Source: Paracoccus sp041927875
GTDB taxonomy: Bacteria > Pseudomonadota > Alphaproteobacteria > Rhodobacterales > Rhodobacteraceae
Assembly (NCBI RefSeq): GCF_041927875.1
Contig: NZ_JBHFHN010000001.1
Length of the DNA stretch: 64,000 nt
Direction: 5' to 3' (one strand)
The translations under genes were made by a program, and so were the position numbers. Positions 35,896 to 44,408 of this stretch are shown one piece after another (the stretch's first letter is position 1; each line of letters opens with the position of its first letter). The notes below the pieces were generated by a model. That model searched no databases. It was not told where the DNA came from and saw only the letters and a list, made by a program, of their open reading frames with translations.

Positions 35896-35916
35896 CGACG
35901 GATCCTTTGGAGGGCC

Positions 35917-36477
35917 TCAGCCGCCCCAGTGGCGGATCGGGCCGCAATCCATGTGAACGAAGTTCGACCCGGAATATTTGCCGACGCCACCCGCATTGCA
36001 CGAGGCCGCCGCGCGATAGATCTGGTTGACCGAGCGCGACTTCAGCCGCAGGTCAGCCGCCTGGCCACGGATATGCAGCGAGTTGCGCGCCACGCCGCGC
36101 ATCTGCGAGCGCAGCATCGAATTGGTCTGCGGCGAGCGGTAGCCCGACAGCATCATATAGGGTTCGTTGGTGCCCATCAGCCGGTGCGAGGCGGCGGCGA
36201 TGTCGACGGTGCGCGGGTCGATGCCCTTGACCTGATTGTTGCGCCAGTCGCGCATGAAGTAATTGATCTCGTTCAGGGCTTCCTTGACGTATTTGCCTTC
36301 GATCCAATAGATCGTGTCGATGCTTTCGCCAGTGCGGCCCGAATACATGCGGATGCGGCGGATGTCGCCTGCGCCGCGCAGGATGCCAAAGGCGTTGGTC
36401 GCCGTGGGGGCCGCCGCGACCATCGTCGCCGCGAAGATGCCCATCAGACCGCGCCGCGAAAGGGAAGAAGTCGTCAT
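35917..36477 (-). CDS. YcbK/DUF882-family protein (M15A peptidase fold)
   Basis: The 186-residue exported protein is a YcbK-type member of the M15A (VanX/MepA-like) fold. The N-terminus LSRRGLMGIFAA is a likely twin-arginine signal. Candidate metal ligands are His and Asp in LHIRGQAADLR and His in NFVHMDCG, the expected H-x6-D plus H pattern. The family is thought to cut peptidoglycan cross-links, but this is weakly characterised. It is divergent from the L,D-transpeptidase below; ycbK and ycbB are also neighbours in E. coli. Confidence 0.85.
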   Translation of the reverse strand: MTTSSLSRRGLMGIFAATMVAAAPTATNAFGILRGAGDIRRIRMYSGRTGESIDTIYWIEGKYVKEALNEINYFMRDWRNNQVKGIDPRTVDIAAASHRLMGTNEPYMMLSGYRSPQTNSMLRSQMRGVARNSLHIRGQAADLRLKSRSVNQIYRAAASCNAGGVGKYSGSNFVHMDCGPIRHWGG

Positions 36478-36805
36478 GATCTGTTGCCTGTCCTGCTTTT
36501 TGCCATCGGGTCTGGAACCCTTTGCGCCGGGCTGCGTTGGTCCGACGGGGAAATCTATGCCACGTTTGCCCCCTTGTTCCAACGCCGAAGCGCACGGCTG
36601 CCTCGCGCGGCTGTGAAGATCGGCGGGATTTTGCTGAAATCCGATCCAGATTACCGCCAAGGCGGACAGATTGTTGCCGCGATGCCGCGATGTCACAGCG
36701 GTCTGGTGCGCATCTGTCACAATCGCGTGGCGGGCGCCGGGCCGCTCTGGACCCTGTGGCGGGGTTTGCGCAAGATGAACGGACGGCAATAAGGGGGGCA
36801 TCGGC
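36478..36805. other. 328-bp divergent region between YcbK-like and YcbB-like genes
   Basis: No gene is supported here. It must hold both promoters. Two similar TGTCACA-containing segments lie about 27 bp apart near 36692 and 36715. A GGGGGG run sits just before the transpeptidase start. Confidence 0.5.
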
Positions 36806-38497
36806 ATGGCATTGGGGGCGTTTCGGGCACGGACATTGGGCCGGTCCGGCCAGGCGATTCTGATCGCGCTGTGCCTGACCCAGCCGCTGCGGGCCGAGCC
36901 TCTGGGCTTTGGTCAGGTCGCTGCCGACACCGCCGCCGTGGCGTTCTCACCCCGTTTGCGGCTGGACATTGCCGAACTGGCCGACCCCACGCGGCTGGCG
37001 CTGATCGAAGCCAGCACCGCCGTCGATGACACTGCTTTGGCCGCCGATCTGCGCGCCGCCTATGCCACGCGCGGCTGGCAGCCGTTCTGGACCCTGCCCA
37101 ATGCCGCCCCCCTGCGCGCCGCGCTGACCGAGGCGATGGCGGGGGCCGCCGCCCAGGGCCTGTCGCCGCTGCGCCACGACCCGGCGGCGCCGCGCGATCG
37201 GATCGCGGGGGCCGATCAGGCCGGGGCCGAGGTCGCGCTGATGGCGGCCTTTCTGTCTTATGCGCGTGATCTGTCCAGCGGTCAGCTTGACCCGGCAAAG
37301 GTCGATGGTGGCATCGTGCGCGACATCACCCGGCCCGATCCGGCGGCGCTGCTGGCCGCGCTGCAAGCGGCTGACAGCCCGCAGTCGTTCTTTCGCAGCC
37401 TGATCCCCGCCGATCCCGCCTATGCCGTGCTGCTGGCCGAAAAGCTGCGGCTTGAAGGCGCGCTTGTCCAAGGTGAGCCGCCGAAAGTGCCGCGCGGCAC
37501 GGCGCAGCCGGGGCAGGGCGGTGCCACCGTCACCGCGCTGCACGACCGGCTGGCGGCGCTTGGCTATCTGCCGCCCGCGCGCCAGCCGGTGCTGGACGAG
37601 GCGCTGACCGCCGCCATCACTGCCTTTCAGACCGACAGCGGCATGGCCGCCACCGGCCAGATCAGCCAGGGCCTGATCGACCGGCTGAACCGCCCGCTCT
37701 CAACCCGCCTGCGCGCCACCATCGTCGCGCTTGAGCGGCTGCGCTGGATGAATGGCATCCAGCGGCAGGGCCGTTATCTGTGGGTGAACATCCCCGATTT
37801 CACCGTGCGACTTTACGACGATGCCGGGCTGACCTTTGAAAGCGTGACCGTGGTGGGCGAGGACGTGCCCGAACATCGCACGCCCGAATTCTCGCATCTG
37901 ATGGATCACATGGTGGTCAACCCGTCCTGGAACGTGCCGCGATCCATCACCGTGCGCGAATACCTTCCGCGCCTGCGCGCCAATCCGGCGGCTGTCAGCC
38001 ATCTGGAGGTGGTCGACAGCCGGGGCCGGGTGGTGCCGCGCGACCGCGTGAACTTTGCCGCCTATACTGACAAGACCTTCCCCTATCGGCTGCGCCAACC
38101 GCCGGCGGAACGCAATGCCCTGGGCGTCGTCAAGTTCATGTTCCCCAACAAGTATAACATCTATCTGCATGATACGCCGTCGAAATCCCTGTTCGGGCGC
38201 GAGGTACGGGCGTTCTCGCATGGCTGTGTGCGGGTGGGCGAGCCGTTCGATCTGGCCAAGGTGCTGCTGGACCCGCAAACCGACGATCCGCGCGGCCTGT
38301 TCCGGTCGCAACTGGGCAGCGGGCAGGAACGGGTGATCCGGCTGAACCCGCCGGTGCCGATCCACCTGGTCTATTTCACCGCCTGGCCCGACGATGGGGC
38401 GCGCATCCGCTGGCGCGCCGATGTCTATGGCCGCGACGCGCGGCTGGCGGCGGCTCTTGCCCGCATCGGGGTGGCGTTCGCGGGGGGCGATGATTAG
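36806..38497 (+). CDS. L,D-transpeptidase, YcbB/LdtD-type
   Basis: This periplasmic enzyme makes 3-3 cross-links in peptidoglycan. The 563-residue protein has a signal peptide (about 1-30), a YcbB-type scaffold domain, a peptidoglycan-binding domain (about 228-290, ending AFQTDSGMAATGQ), and the YkuD catalytic domain with His-Cys in SHGCVRV, Cys474 being the nucleophile. The length is close to E. coli YcbB. It is followed in the same direction, 30 bp later, by lpxD, an ACP and a ketosynthase, so they may form one envelope operon. Confidence 0.92.
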   Translation: MALGAFRARTLGRSGQAILIALCLTQPLRAEPLGFGQVAADTAAVAFSPRLRLDIAELADPTRLALIEASTAVDDTALAADLRAAYATRGWQPFWTLPNAAPLRAALTEAMAGAAAQGLSPLRHDPAAPRDRIAGADQAGAEVALMAAFLSYARDLSSGQLDPAKVDGGIVRDITRPDPAALLAALQAADSPQSFFRSLIPADPAYAVLLAEKLRLEGALVQGEPPKVPRGTAQPGQGGATVTALHDRLAALGYLPPARQPVLDEALTAAITAFQTDSGMAATGQISQGLIDRLNRPLSTRLRATIVALERLRWMNGIQRQGRYLWVNIPDFTVRLYDDAGLTFESVTVVGEDVPEHRTPEFSHLMDHMVVNPSWNVPRSITVREYLPRLRANPAAVSHLEVVDSRGRVVPRDRVNFAAYTDKTFPYRLRQPPAERNALGVVKFMFPNKYNIYLHDTPSKSLFGREVRAFSHGCVRVGEPFDLAKVLLDPQTDDPRGLFRSQLGSGQERVIRLNPPVPIHLVYFTAWPDDGARIRWRADVYGRDARLAAALARIGVAFAGGDD

Positions 38498-38527
38498 ATC
38501 GTCCCGATGACAGATCAGGAGGTGACG

Positions 38528-39652
38528 ATGACCGGCCGTTCCGACCCCAAGGGCCCCTTTGCCGCGACCGTGGCGCAGATCGCCGAGGCGCTTGGTGCCG
38601 AAGCCGCGGGCGATCTGTCGATCCGCGTGACCGGCGGGGCCGAGCCGGGGCAGGCGCGCGCTGACCAGATCGCCCTGGCCATGTCGCCCGCATATGCCGA
38701 GGGGCTGGCCAAGGGGCAGGCGCGGGTCGCGCTGCTGTGGCCCGGGGCCGACTGGCAAGGGATGGGGCTGGCGGCGGCGGTCTTTGTCGCGCGCCCGCGC
38801 CTGGCCATGGCAGGGCTGACCCGCGCCTTTGACCCCGGCCCCGAGATCGCGCCCGGTATCCACCCGACCGCCGTCATCGATCCCGAGGCCGAGATCGGCG
38901 CGGGTGCCGCCATCGGCCCCTTCGTGGTGATCGGTCGCGGCGCCCGCATCGGCGCGCGCGCCCGCATCGCCAGCCATGTCAGCATCAGCGAGGGGGCGCA
39001 GATCGGTGATGACGCGCTGATCCTGACCGGCGCGCGCATCCTGCACCGGGTGGTGATCGGCCACCGTTTCATCGCCCAGCCCAATGCCGTGATCGGCGGC
39101 GACGGTTTCAGCTTTGTCACCCCCGAAAAGTCCGGCGTGGAACAGATCCGCGAGACCTTAGGACAGCGCGACGCCATCGTCGAACAGGCGCTGACCCGCA
39201 TTCACAGCCTTGGCGGGGTCGAGATCGGCGACGATGTGGAAATCGGCGCGGGTGCCACCATCGACCGCGGCACGATCCGCGCCACCCGCATCGGGCGCGG
39301 CACCAAGCTGGATAACCTTGTCCATCTGGGCCACAACGTCACCGTGGGCGAGGATTGCCTGATCTGCGGCCAGGTCGGCGTCGCCGGATCATCGCAGATC
39401 GGCAACCGTGTGGTGCTGGCCGGGCAATGCGGCGTCAGCGACAATATCGCCATCGGTGATGACGTGATCGCGGGCGGGGCGACCAAGATCTTTACCCGCG
39501 TGCCTGCGGGCCGCGTCATCCTTGGCAATCCCGCCGTCAGGATGGAAACCCAGGTCGAGATCAACAAGGCGCTGCGCCGCCTGCCACGCTGGGGCGAGGA
39601 ACTGGCGCGGCTTCGTGAAAACGTCATGAAACTGATGCAGGAACGAAGCTGA
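38528..39652 (+). CDS. lpxD: UDP-3-O-(3-hydroxyacyl)glucosamine N-acyltransferase homologue
   Basis: LpxD adds the amide-linked acyl chain to UDP-acyl-glucosamine in lipid A synthesis, using acyl-ACP. The 374-residue protein has the N-terminal uridine-binding domain, a left-handed beta-helix of hexapeptide repeats (about 115-335) with the likely catalytic His in DNLVHLGHNV, and a C-terminal helix (VEINKALRRLPRW). The start at 38528 is fixed by AGGAGG seven bases upstream; an ATG at 38507 lies before that site. The neighbours are not bamA, fabZ or lpxA, the usual lpxD context, so this may be a second copy dedicated to the ACP that follows. Confidence 0.88.
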   Translation: MTGRSDPKGPFAATVAQIAEALGAEAAGDLSIRVTGGAEPGQARADQIALAMSPAYAEGLAKGQARVALLWPGADWQGMGLAAAVFVARPRLAMAGLTRAFDPGPEIAPGIHPTAVIDPEAEIGAGAAIGPFVVIGRGARIGARARIASHVSISEGAQIGDDALILTGARILHRVVIGHRFIAQPNAVIGGDGFSFVTPEKSGVEQIRETLGQRDAIVEQALTRIHSLGGVEIGDDVEIGAGATIDRGTIRATRIGRGTKLDNLVHLGHNVTVGEDCLICGQVGVAGSSQIGNRVVLAGQCGVSDNIAIGDDVIAGGATKIFTRVPAGRVILGNPAVRMETQVEINKALRRLPRWGEELARLRENVMKLMQERS

Positions 39653-39670
39653 GACCACAGGGATGACATC

Positions 39671-39970
39671 ATGACCCAGACCACCCCCGACGCGATTGCC
39701 GACCGCACCATCGCCATCATCGCCGAACATGCCATGCTGGACCCCGATCAGGTCAGCGCCGACATGACCCCCGCCGATCTGGGCATCGACAGCCTGGGCC
39801 TGGTCGAGGCGATCTTCGCGATCGAGGAAGCCTTCGACATTTCAGTGCCGTTCAACGCCAACGAGCCGGAAAAATCCGATTTCGACATTTCCTCGGTCGG
39901 CGCGATCATCGCGGCGGTGCAGGGATTGGTCGCCGCGCAAAAATCGGGTCACAGCCCCGCGCAGGGCTGA
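39671..39970 (+). CDS. dedicated acyl carrier protein
   Basis: The 99-residue acidic protein carries the phosphopantetheine attachment Ser41 in the DSL motif (LGIDSLGLVEAIFAIEE), surrounded by the expected helices. The end is longer than in the housekeeping AcpP and Ala/Ser-rich. It is 18 bp after lpxD and 4 bp before a ketosynthase, so it probably carries an acyl chain for that pair, as AcpXL does for the long lipid A acyl chain in rhizobia. Confidence 0.88.
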   Translation: MTQTTPDAIADRTIAIIAEHAMLDPDQVSADMTPADLGIDSLGLVEAIFAIEEAFDISVPFNANEPEKSDFDISSVGAIIAAVQGLVAAQKSGHSPAQG

Positions 39971-39974
39971 TCCG

Positions 39975-41357
39975 ATGGGCAAGAAGGATCAGGACAAGGC
40001 CGAAAAGCGCGGCAAAGCGGCGAAAAAGGGCAAGATCCGCAAGGTTGCCGGGGCAGCGGGGTCAGTCGCGGGCACGGTTGCCAGCGCCGGTGCCGGGCTG
40101 GCCAAGGCGGTGCTGTCGCGCGCCTTGCCCTGGCCTGCCACCACCGGCCCGCGCCGGGTGGCGATCACCGGGGCGGGGACGGTCAACGCCCTTGGCCAGG
40201 ATGTCGCCAGCACCTTTGACGCCCTTGCCAATGGTCGCTGCGGCATTGGCGAGCTGGATTTCCGCGATGTGGCCCGGCTGGCGATCCGCATCGGCGCGCA
40301 GGTGCGTGGCTGGGATCCCGAGGCGCATTTCAACCGCCAGCAGATCACCCTGTTCGACAAGTTCACCCAGTTCACCCTGCTGGCCGCACGGCAGGCGGTG
40401 GCGCAATCGGGCCTTGAGTTCGGCACCGATCTTGGCCTTGTCTCGGGTGTCGTGCTGGGGACCGCCGGGGGCGGGGTCAACACCTGGGATGAAAACTATC
40501 GCACCGTTTACGAGGAGGGGAAGAATCGCGTTCACCCCTTTGTCGTGCCGAAGCTGATGAACAATGCCGCCGCAAGCCACGTCAGCATGGAGTTCGGGCT
40601 GATGGGCCCGTCCTTCACCGTGGCCACCGCCTGCGCCAGTTCCAATCACGCGATGGGGCTGGCCTTCCAGATGATCCGGTCGGGGGCGGCGCGGGTGATG
40701 CTGACGGGCGGCGCGGAATCGATGCTGTGCTTCGGCGGCGTCAAGGCATGGGAGGGGCTGCGCGTCATGTCCAAGGACGCCTGCCGACCGTTCAGCGCCA
40801 ATCGCAACGGCATGGTTCAGGGCGAGGGCGCGGGGGTCTTCGTGTTCGAGGATTACGATCACGCCGTGGCGCGCGGTGCCGATATCCTGGCCGAAGTGGT
40901 GGGCTTTGCCATGTCATCGGATGCGGGCGATATCGTTATGCCCTCGGCCCAGGGGGCGGAGCGCGCGATCGCGGGGGCGTTGCGCGACGCGGGCCTGAAC
41001 CCCGAGGATGTGGGTTATGTCAACGCCCATGGCACCGGCACGGCGGCCAACGACCGCACCGAATGCGCGGCCGTGGCGCGGGTGTTCGGTCATCACGCCG
41101 ACCGGCTGATGATTTCGTCTACCAAGTCGATGCACGGCCACCTGATCGGCGGGACCGGCGCGGTCGAGCTGTTGGCCTGCCTGATGGCCCTGCGTGATGG
41201 TGTGATCGCGCCGACGATCAATTATGACGAACCCGACCCCGAATGCGCGCTGGACGTGGTGCCGAATGTCGCCCGTCAGGCGCAGGTCGATGTGGTGCTG
41301 TCCAATGCCTTTGCCTTTGGCGGCCTGAACGCGGTGATCGCGCTGCGCCGCGTTTAG
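39975..41357 (+). CDS. beta-ketoacyl-ACP synthase (KAS II/NodE-like) with basic N-terminal extension
   Basis: The 460-residue condensing enzyme has an intact Cys-His-His triad: Cys220 (TACASSNHA), His352 (NAHGTGT) and His387 (KSMHGHLIGG). It would extend acyl-ACP by two carbons, giving a 3-oxoacyl-ACP. About 58 residues precede the fold; they are Lys-rich (1-24), then Gly/Ala/Val-rich, and could bind membrane. That extension is not standard for FabF. No ketoreductase or dehydratase gene is adjacent. A terminator follows. Confidence 0.88.
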   Translation: MGKKDQDKAEKRGKAAKKGKIRKVAGAAGSVAGTVASAGAGLAKAVLSRALPWPATTGPRRVAITGAGTVNALGQDVASTFDALANGRCGIGELDFRDVARLAIRIGAQVRGWDPEAHFNRQQITLFDKFTQFTLLAARQAVAQSGLEFGTDLGLVSGVVLGTAGGGVNTWDENYRTVYEEGKNRVHPFVVPKLMNNAAASHVSMEFGLMGPSFTVATACASSNHAMGLAFQMIRSGAARVMLTGGAESMLCFGGVKAWEGLRVMSKDACRPFSANRNGMVQGEGAGVFVFEDYDHAVARGADILAEVVGFAMSSDAGDIVMPSAQGAERAIAGALRDAGLNPEDVGYVNAHGTGTAANDRTECAAVARVFGHHADRLMISSTKSMHGHLIGGTGAVELLACLMALRDGVIAPTINYDEPDPECALDVVPNVARQAQVDVVLSNAFAFGGLNAVIALRRV

Positions 41358-41366
41358 CGCCCATGC

Positions 41367-41396
41367 AAAACGCCGCCCCGGAGGGGGCGGCGTTTG
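41367..41396. terminator. terminator after the ketosynthase gene
   Basis: An 11-bp stem AACGCCGCCCC/GGGGCGGCGTT with a 4-nt loop is followed by a short T-run. It lies between convergent genes and could serve both. Confidence 0.82.
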
Positions 41397-41413
41397 TGTT
41401 CCGGCATGCCGGA

Positions 41414-42310
41414 TCAGTTCAGTTGCAGGCCCTCATTGGCCTTGGTCACGGCGTCGTAACCGGCGGTGAAACCGGCCAGCGACATTTTCAGTTCGACCTT
41501 TTCGCCGTTCGGCGCGCCGATCGGGGCGACCGCGACAGTGGCGGCATTGCCGCGCTTGAGCTGGTTCAGTTCGGCGTCGGTAAAGCCGATGCGCGACACG
41601 CAGCCGGTCACGGTGCAGAAGGCGAAGGGGTAAAGGCGCTGCTGGTTGCTGTCGACCTTGATCGCGATCTGTTCCAGAAGCGAGGTTTCCAGCGGCGTCA
41701 CCACGGTGGCACCGGCAACCGCCTGACCGCCCTTGGGCAGCGCCAGAACGCTGATTTCAGCGACCGAATTGCCGTCCTTGTCCTTCAGCAGCTGATACAG
41801 CTCGCACGGATCCTTGCCGTCGGCGGTCTTCATGCAGCGCAGGGTCCAGTCGCCATGGGTTTCCTTGACATAGCTGGTGCCGACGCCATCGGCGGGGGCG
41901 GCGGGCGCCTCGGTGGCGGCCATGCCCTCCATGCCCTGCATCCCGGACATCCCGTCCATGCCCTGCTGTTCGGTGGTGGTAGCCGTGCCGGTCGTGTCGG
42001 CCATGCCGGTCATTCCCGACATGCCGTCCATCCCGGTCATGCCCTGCTGTTCGGTGGTCGCGGCCATGCCTGACATCCCCGACATGCCGTCCATGCCAGC
42101 CATACCCTGCGGGGCGGTGGTGCCCGCCATCCCGGTCATGCCCGACATGCCATCCATGCCGGTCATCCCCGACATGCCGGCGGGCGGCACGATGACGACC
42201 GGCTTGCCGTCCGGCCCAACGGCGGGGGCGGCGGTGGTTTGCGCGAAAGCCGCGCCCGCCAGGGTCAGCGAGGCCGCAACCATCAGCGATTTGGTCAGAT
42301 ATGCCTTCAT
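41414..42310 (-). CDS. IalB-family protein with Gly-Met repeat domain
   Basis: The 298-residue exported protein has a signal peptide (1-23, ending AFA), a repeat domain (45-130) in which Met recurs mainly every third residue, and a C-terminal IalB domain (about 140-298). That domain has two Cys pairs, in LRCMKTADGKDPCEL and FCTVTGC. IalB proteins are periplasmic or surface proteins of poorly known function, first linked to erythrocyte invasion by Bartonella. The repeat domain contains 21 Gly-Met dipeptides in four modules. No partner gene is adjacent. Confidence 0.85.
   Translation of the reverse strand: MKAYLTKSLMVAASLTLAGAAFAQTTAAPAVGPDGKPVVIVPPAGMSGMTGMDGMSGMTGMAGTTAPQGMAGMDGMSGMSGMAATTEQQGMTGMDGMSGMTGMADTTGTATTTEQQGMDGMSGMQGMEGMAATEAPAAPADGVGTSYVKETHGDWTLRCMKTADGKDPCELYQLLKDKDGNSVAEISVLALPKGGQAVAGATVVTPLETSLLEQIAIKVDSNQQRLYPFAFCTVTGCVSRIGFTDAELNQLKRGNAATVAVAPIGAPNGEKVELKMSLAGFTAGYDAVTKANEGLQLN
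41921..42178 (-). repeat. Gly-Met tandem repeat region in the IalB-family gene
   Basis: The 258-bp stretch encodes four related modules of roughly QGMxGMDGMSGMxGMA, joined by Thr/Glu/Gln-rich spacers. At DNA level, nested 9-bp and longer repeats are obvious, so copy number may vary between strains. Confidence 0.85.
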
Positions 42311-42471
42311 GTCTCGTTTCCTATCAACAGACTTCTGGCGGGGTTTAGCACCTTGGCCAGCCTCTGTCAGCCGCCAAGCGCCGATTTCGCGCCCGTCCCG
42401 CCTGACGCTTTGGTGAGGTGTCGGCAGCCAAGCCGCTGGCGCAGAACGAAGTTTGCCACGCGCCTGATATG

Positions 42472-42500
42472 AAAAAGGGTCCGCACGCGGACCCTTTTCC
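42472..42500. terminator. terminator-like hairpin, orphan
   Basis: AAAAGGGTCCGC pairs with GCGGACCCTTTT, with T-runs on both strands. No annotated gene ends within 100 bp on either strand. Confidence 0.65.
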
Positions 42501-42639
42501 ATTTACCCCCTGTCGGACGGGCCGACTTCATTGTGCCGGACGCTACCGCTGCGTCCTGCGCAGGTCAACAACGGAAACGCTGCATTCTGATGCGTTGATA
42601 CGGCATTTTGACAGGTCCGCATGACATGGATGCCGCATG

Positions 42640-42666
42640 AAAAAGGCCGCGGCAAAAGCCGCGGCC
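42640..42666 (-). terminator. terminator-like hairpin, orphan, minus strand
   Basis: A 9-bp stem GGCCGCGGC/GCCGCGGCC with a 4-nt loop is followed on the minus strand by TTTTT. No gene on the minus strand ends here. Confidence 0.62.
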
Positions 42667-42809
42667 AGTGACAGGGAGGAAGCCGTCAGGTTCAGACCCG
42701 GCCCCGACAAGATCCACTCTGGCACAGAGGAATTAACATTGTATTGTCACGCCGTGCAGTGCCCGCCCGTCGCGGGCCGGATCGCAGCCAACAGCCGGAC
42801 GGAGGCCCG

Positions 42810-44408
42810 ATGACCAGCGAAACCCAACCCCAGACCGGCGCCGTCAACGCGTTGGTGGCCGATGGCGTGATCTTTGTCGGCGGTGGCGGCGACGGCCATG
42901 CGGTGCCGCAGCATCTTTTGCTGAAATACGCCAACCGCCACGGGCTGATCGCGGGCGCGACCGGCACCGGCAAGACGGTGACCCTGCAAACCCTGGCCGA
43001 ATCGCTGTCGCAGGCGGGCGTGCCGGTGTTCATGTCGGATGTGAAGGGCGATCTGGCCGGCATGTCGATGCCCGGCGATCCGGCCCACAAGGCGCATGAC
43101 GCCTTTGTCAAACGCGCCGCCCAGATCGGCGCGCCGCTGGATTATCAGGCCTTCCCGGTGACCTTCTGGGATCTTTACGGCGAACAGGGCCATCCCGTGC
43201 GCGCCACCGTGGCCGAGATGGGGCCGCTGCTTCTGTCGCGGCTGATGGGCCTGTCGGATGCGCAGGAAGGCATTCTGAACATCGCCTTCCGCATTGCCGA
43301 CGAACAGGGGCTGGCGCTGCTGGATCTGAAGGATCTGCAATCCATGCTGGTCTGGTGCGGCGAAAACGCCAAAGAGATCGGCCTGCGCTATGGCAATATC
43401 ACCGCCGCCTCGGTGGGCGCGATCCAGCGGCAGTTGCTGGTGATGGAGAACCAGGGCGCGACGGCGTTTTTCGGTGAACCGGCGCTGGATCTGGACGACA
43501 TGATGCTGACCGATGCCGATGGCCGGGGCCGTATCAACGTGCTGGCCGCCGATCGGCTGATGAACGCGCCGCGGCTTTATGCGACCTTCCTTCTGTGGCT
43601 CTTGTCCGAACTGTTCGAGCGCCTGCCCGAGGTTGGCGATCCCGACAAGCCGAAGTTCGTGTTCTTCTTTGACGAGGCGCATCTGCTGTTTTCGGACGCG
43701 CCGAAATCGCTGATCGACAAGGTGGAACAGGTGGCGCGGCTGATCCGGTCCAAGGGCGTCGGGGTCTATTTCGTCACCCAGAACCCCGCCGACGTCCCCG
43801 AGGTGATCCTGGGCCAGCTTGGCAACCGCGTCCAGCACGCGCTGCGCGCCTTTACCGCAAAGGATCAGAAGGCGCTGCAACAGGCGGCGGAAAACTATCG
43901 CCTGAACCCGGCATTCGACATTGCCGATGCGATCCGCGAGGTCGGCACCGGCGAGGCCGTGACCTCATTCCTTGAGGCGAAGGGCATTCCCGGCATGGCG
44001 CAGCGCACGCTGATCCGCCCGCCCCTGTCGCGGATGGGGCCGATCACGCCCGATGAACGAAAGTCGGTGATCGCGCGCTCGCCCCTTGGGGCGAAATACG
44101 ACTGGGCGGTGGATCGCGAATCCGCCCATGAAATCCTGACCGCCCGCGCCGACAAAGCCGCCGCCGAGGCCGAAGCCGCCGCCAGCCGCGAGGCCGCCGA
44201 GAAAGAGTTCAACAAGGCCCGCCGCTATGATGCCGGCCTGAACCCCGAGATCGGCCGCGCCACCACCCGGTCGCGCAGCACCGGCGGCGCGTCGCGCAAC
44301 GACACGCTGCTGACCGCCTTCGGCAAAAGCATGGCGCGGCAGTTGGGCACCCGCGCCGGGCAGGCGATGGTGCGCGGCATTCTGGGGTCAATCTTCCGCG
44401 CCCGCTAG
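42810..44408 (+). CDS. HerA-like/YjgR ATPase (DUF853)
   Basis: The 532-residue protein is a YjgR-type member of the HerA/FtsK ATPase superfamily. Walker A is GATGTGKT near 50, Walker B is FFFDEAHLLF near 290, and the C-terminal third is Ala/Glu/Arg-rich before a Gly/Arg end. Members are predicted nucleic-acid-dependent ATPases; the role is unproven. The ATG at 42810 has GGAGG five bases upstream; an in-frame ATG at 42744 would add 22 residues that do not look conserved. Confidence 0.88.
   Translation: MTSETQPQTGAVNALVADGVIFVGGGGDGHAVPQHLLLKYANRHGLIAGATGTGKTVTLQTLAESLSQAGVPVFMSDVKGDLAGMSMPGDPAHKAHDAFVKRAAQIGAPLDYQAFPVTFWDLYGEQGHPVRATVAEMGPLLLSRLMGLSDAQEGILNIAFRIADEQGLALLDLKDLQSMLVWCGENAKEIGLRYGNITAASVGAIQRQLLVMENQGATAFFGEPALDLDDMMLTDADGRGRINVLAADRLMNAPRLYATFLLWLLSELFERLPEVGDPDKPKFVFFFDEAHLLFSDAPKSLIDKVEQVARLIRSKGVGVYFVTQNPADVPEVILGQLGNRVQHALRAFTAKDQKALQQAAENYRLNPAFDIADAIREVGTGEAVTSFLEAKGIPGMAQRTLIRPPLSRMGPITPDERKSVIARSPLGAKYDWAVDRESAHEILTARADKAAAEAEAAASREAAEKEFNKARRYDAGLNPEIGRATTRSRSTGGASRNDTLLTAFGKSMARQLGTRAGQAMVRGILGSIFRAR

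Larger units (their letters stand above)
42311..42809. other. 499-bp gene-free stretch with several hairpins
   Basis: No supportable protein gene. It holds the IalB-family promoter region and, from 42473 to 42666, a row of inverted repeats: 42473-42498, GTCGG/CCGAC at 42512-42526, GGACGC/GCGTCC at 42538-42556, the palindrome CCTGCGCAGG at 42555-42564, and 42645-42666. Two of these look like terminators although no gene ends nearby, so a small RNA is possible. Confidence 0.5.

Noticed and set aside
41921..42178. Second repeat region considered as CRISPR
   Set aside because: The repeats are in frame within a signal-peptide protein and have no unique spacers.
42543..42725. 60-codon minus-strand frame in the gene-free stretch
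   Set aside because: Its hydrophobic middle is simply the translation of the terminator-like hairpin; there is no ribosome site or family match.
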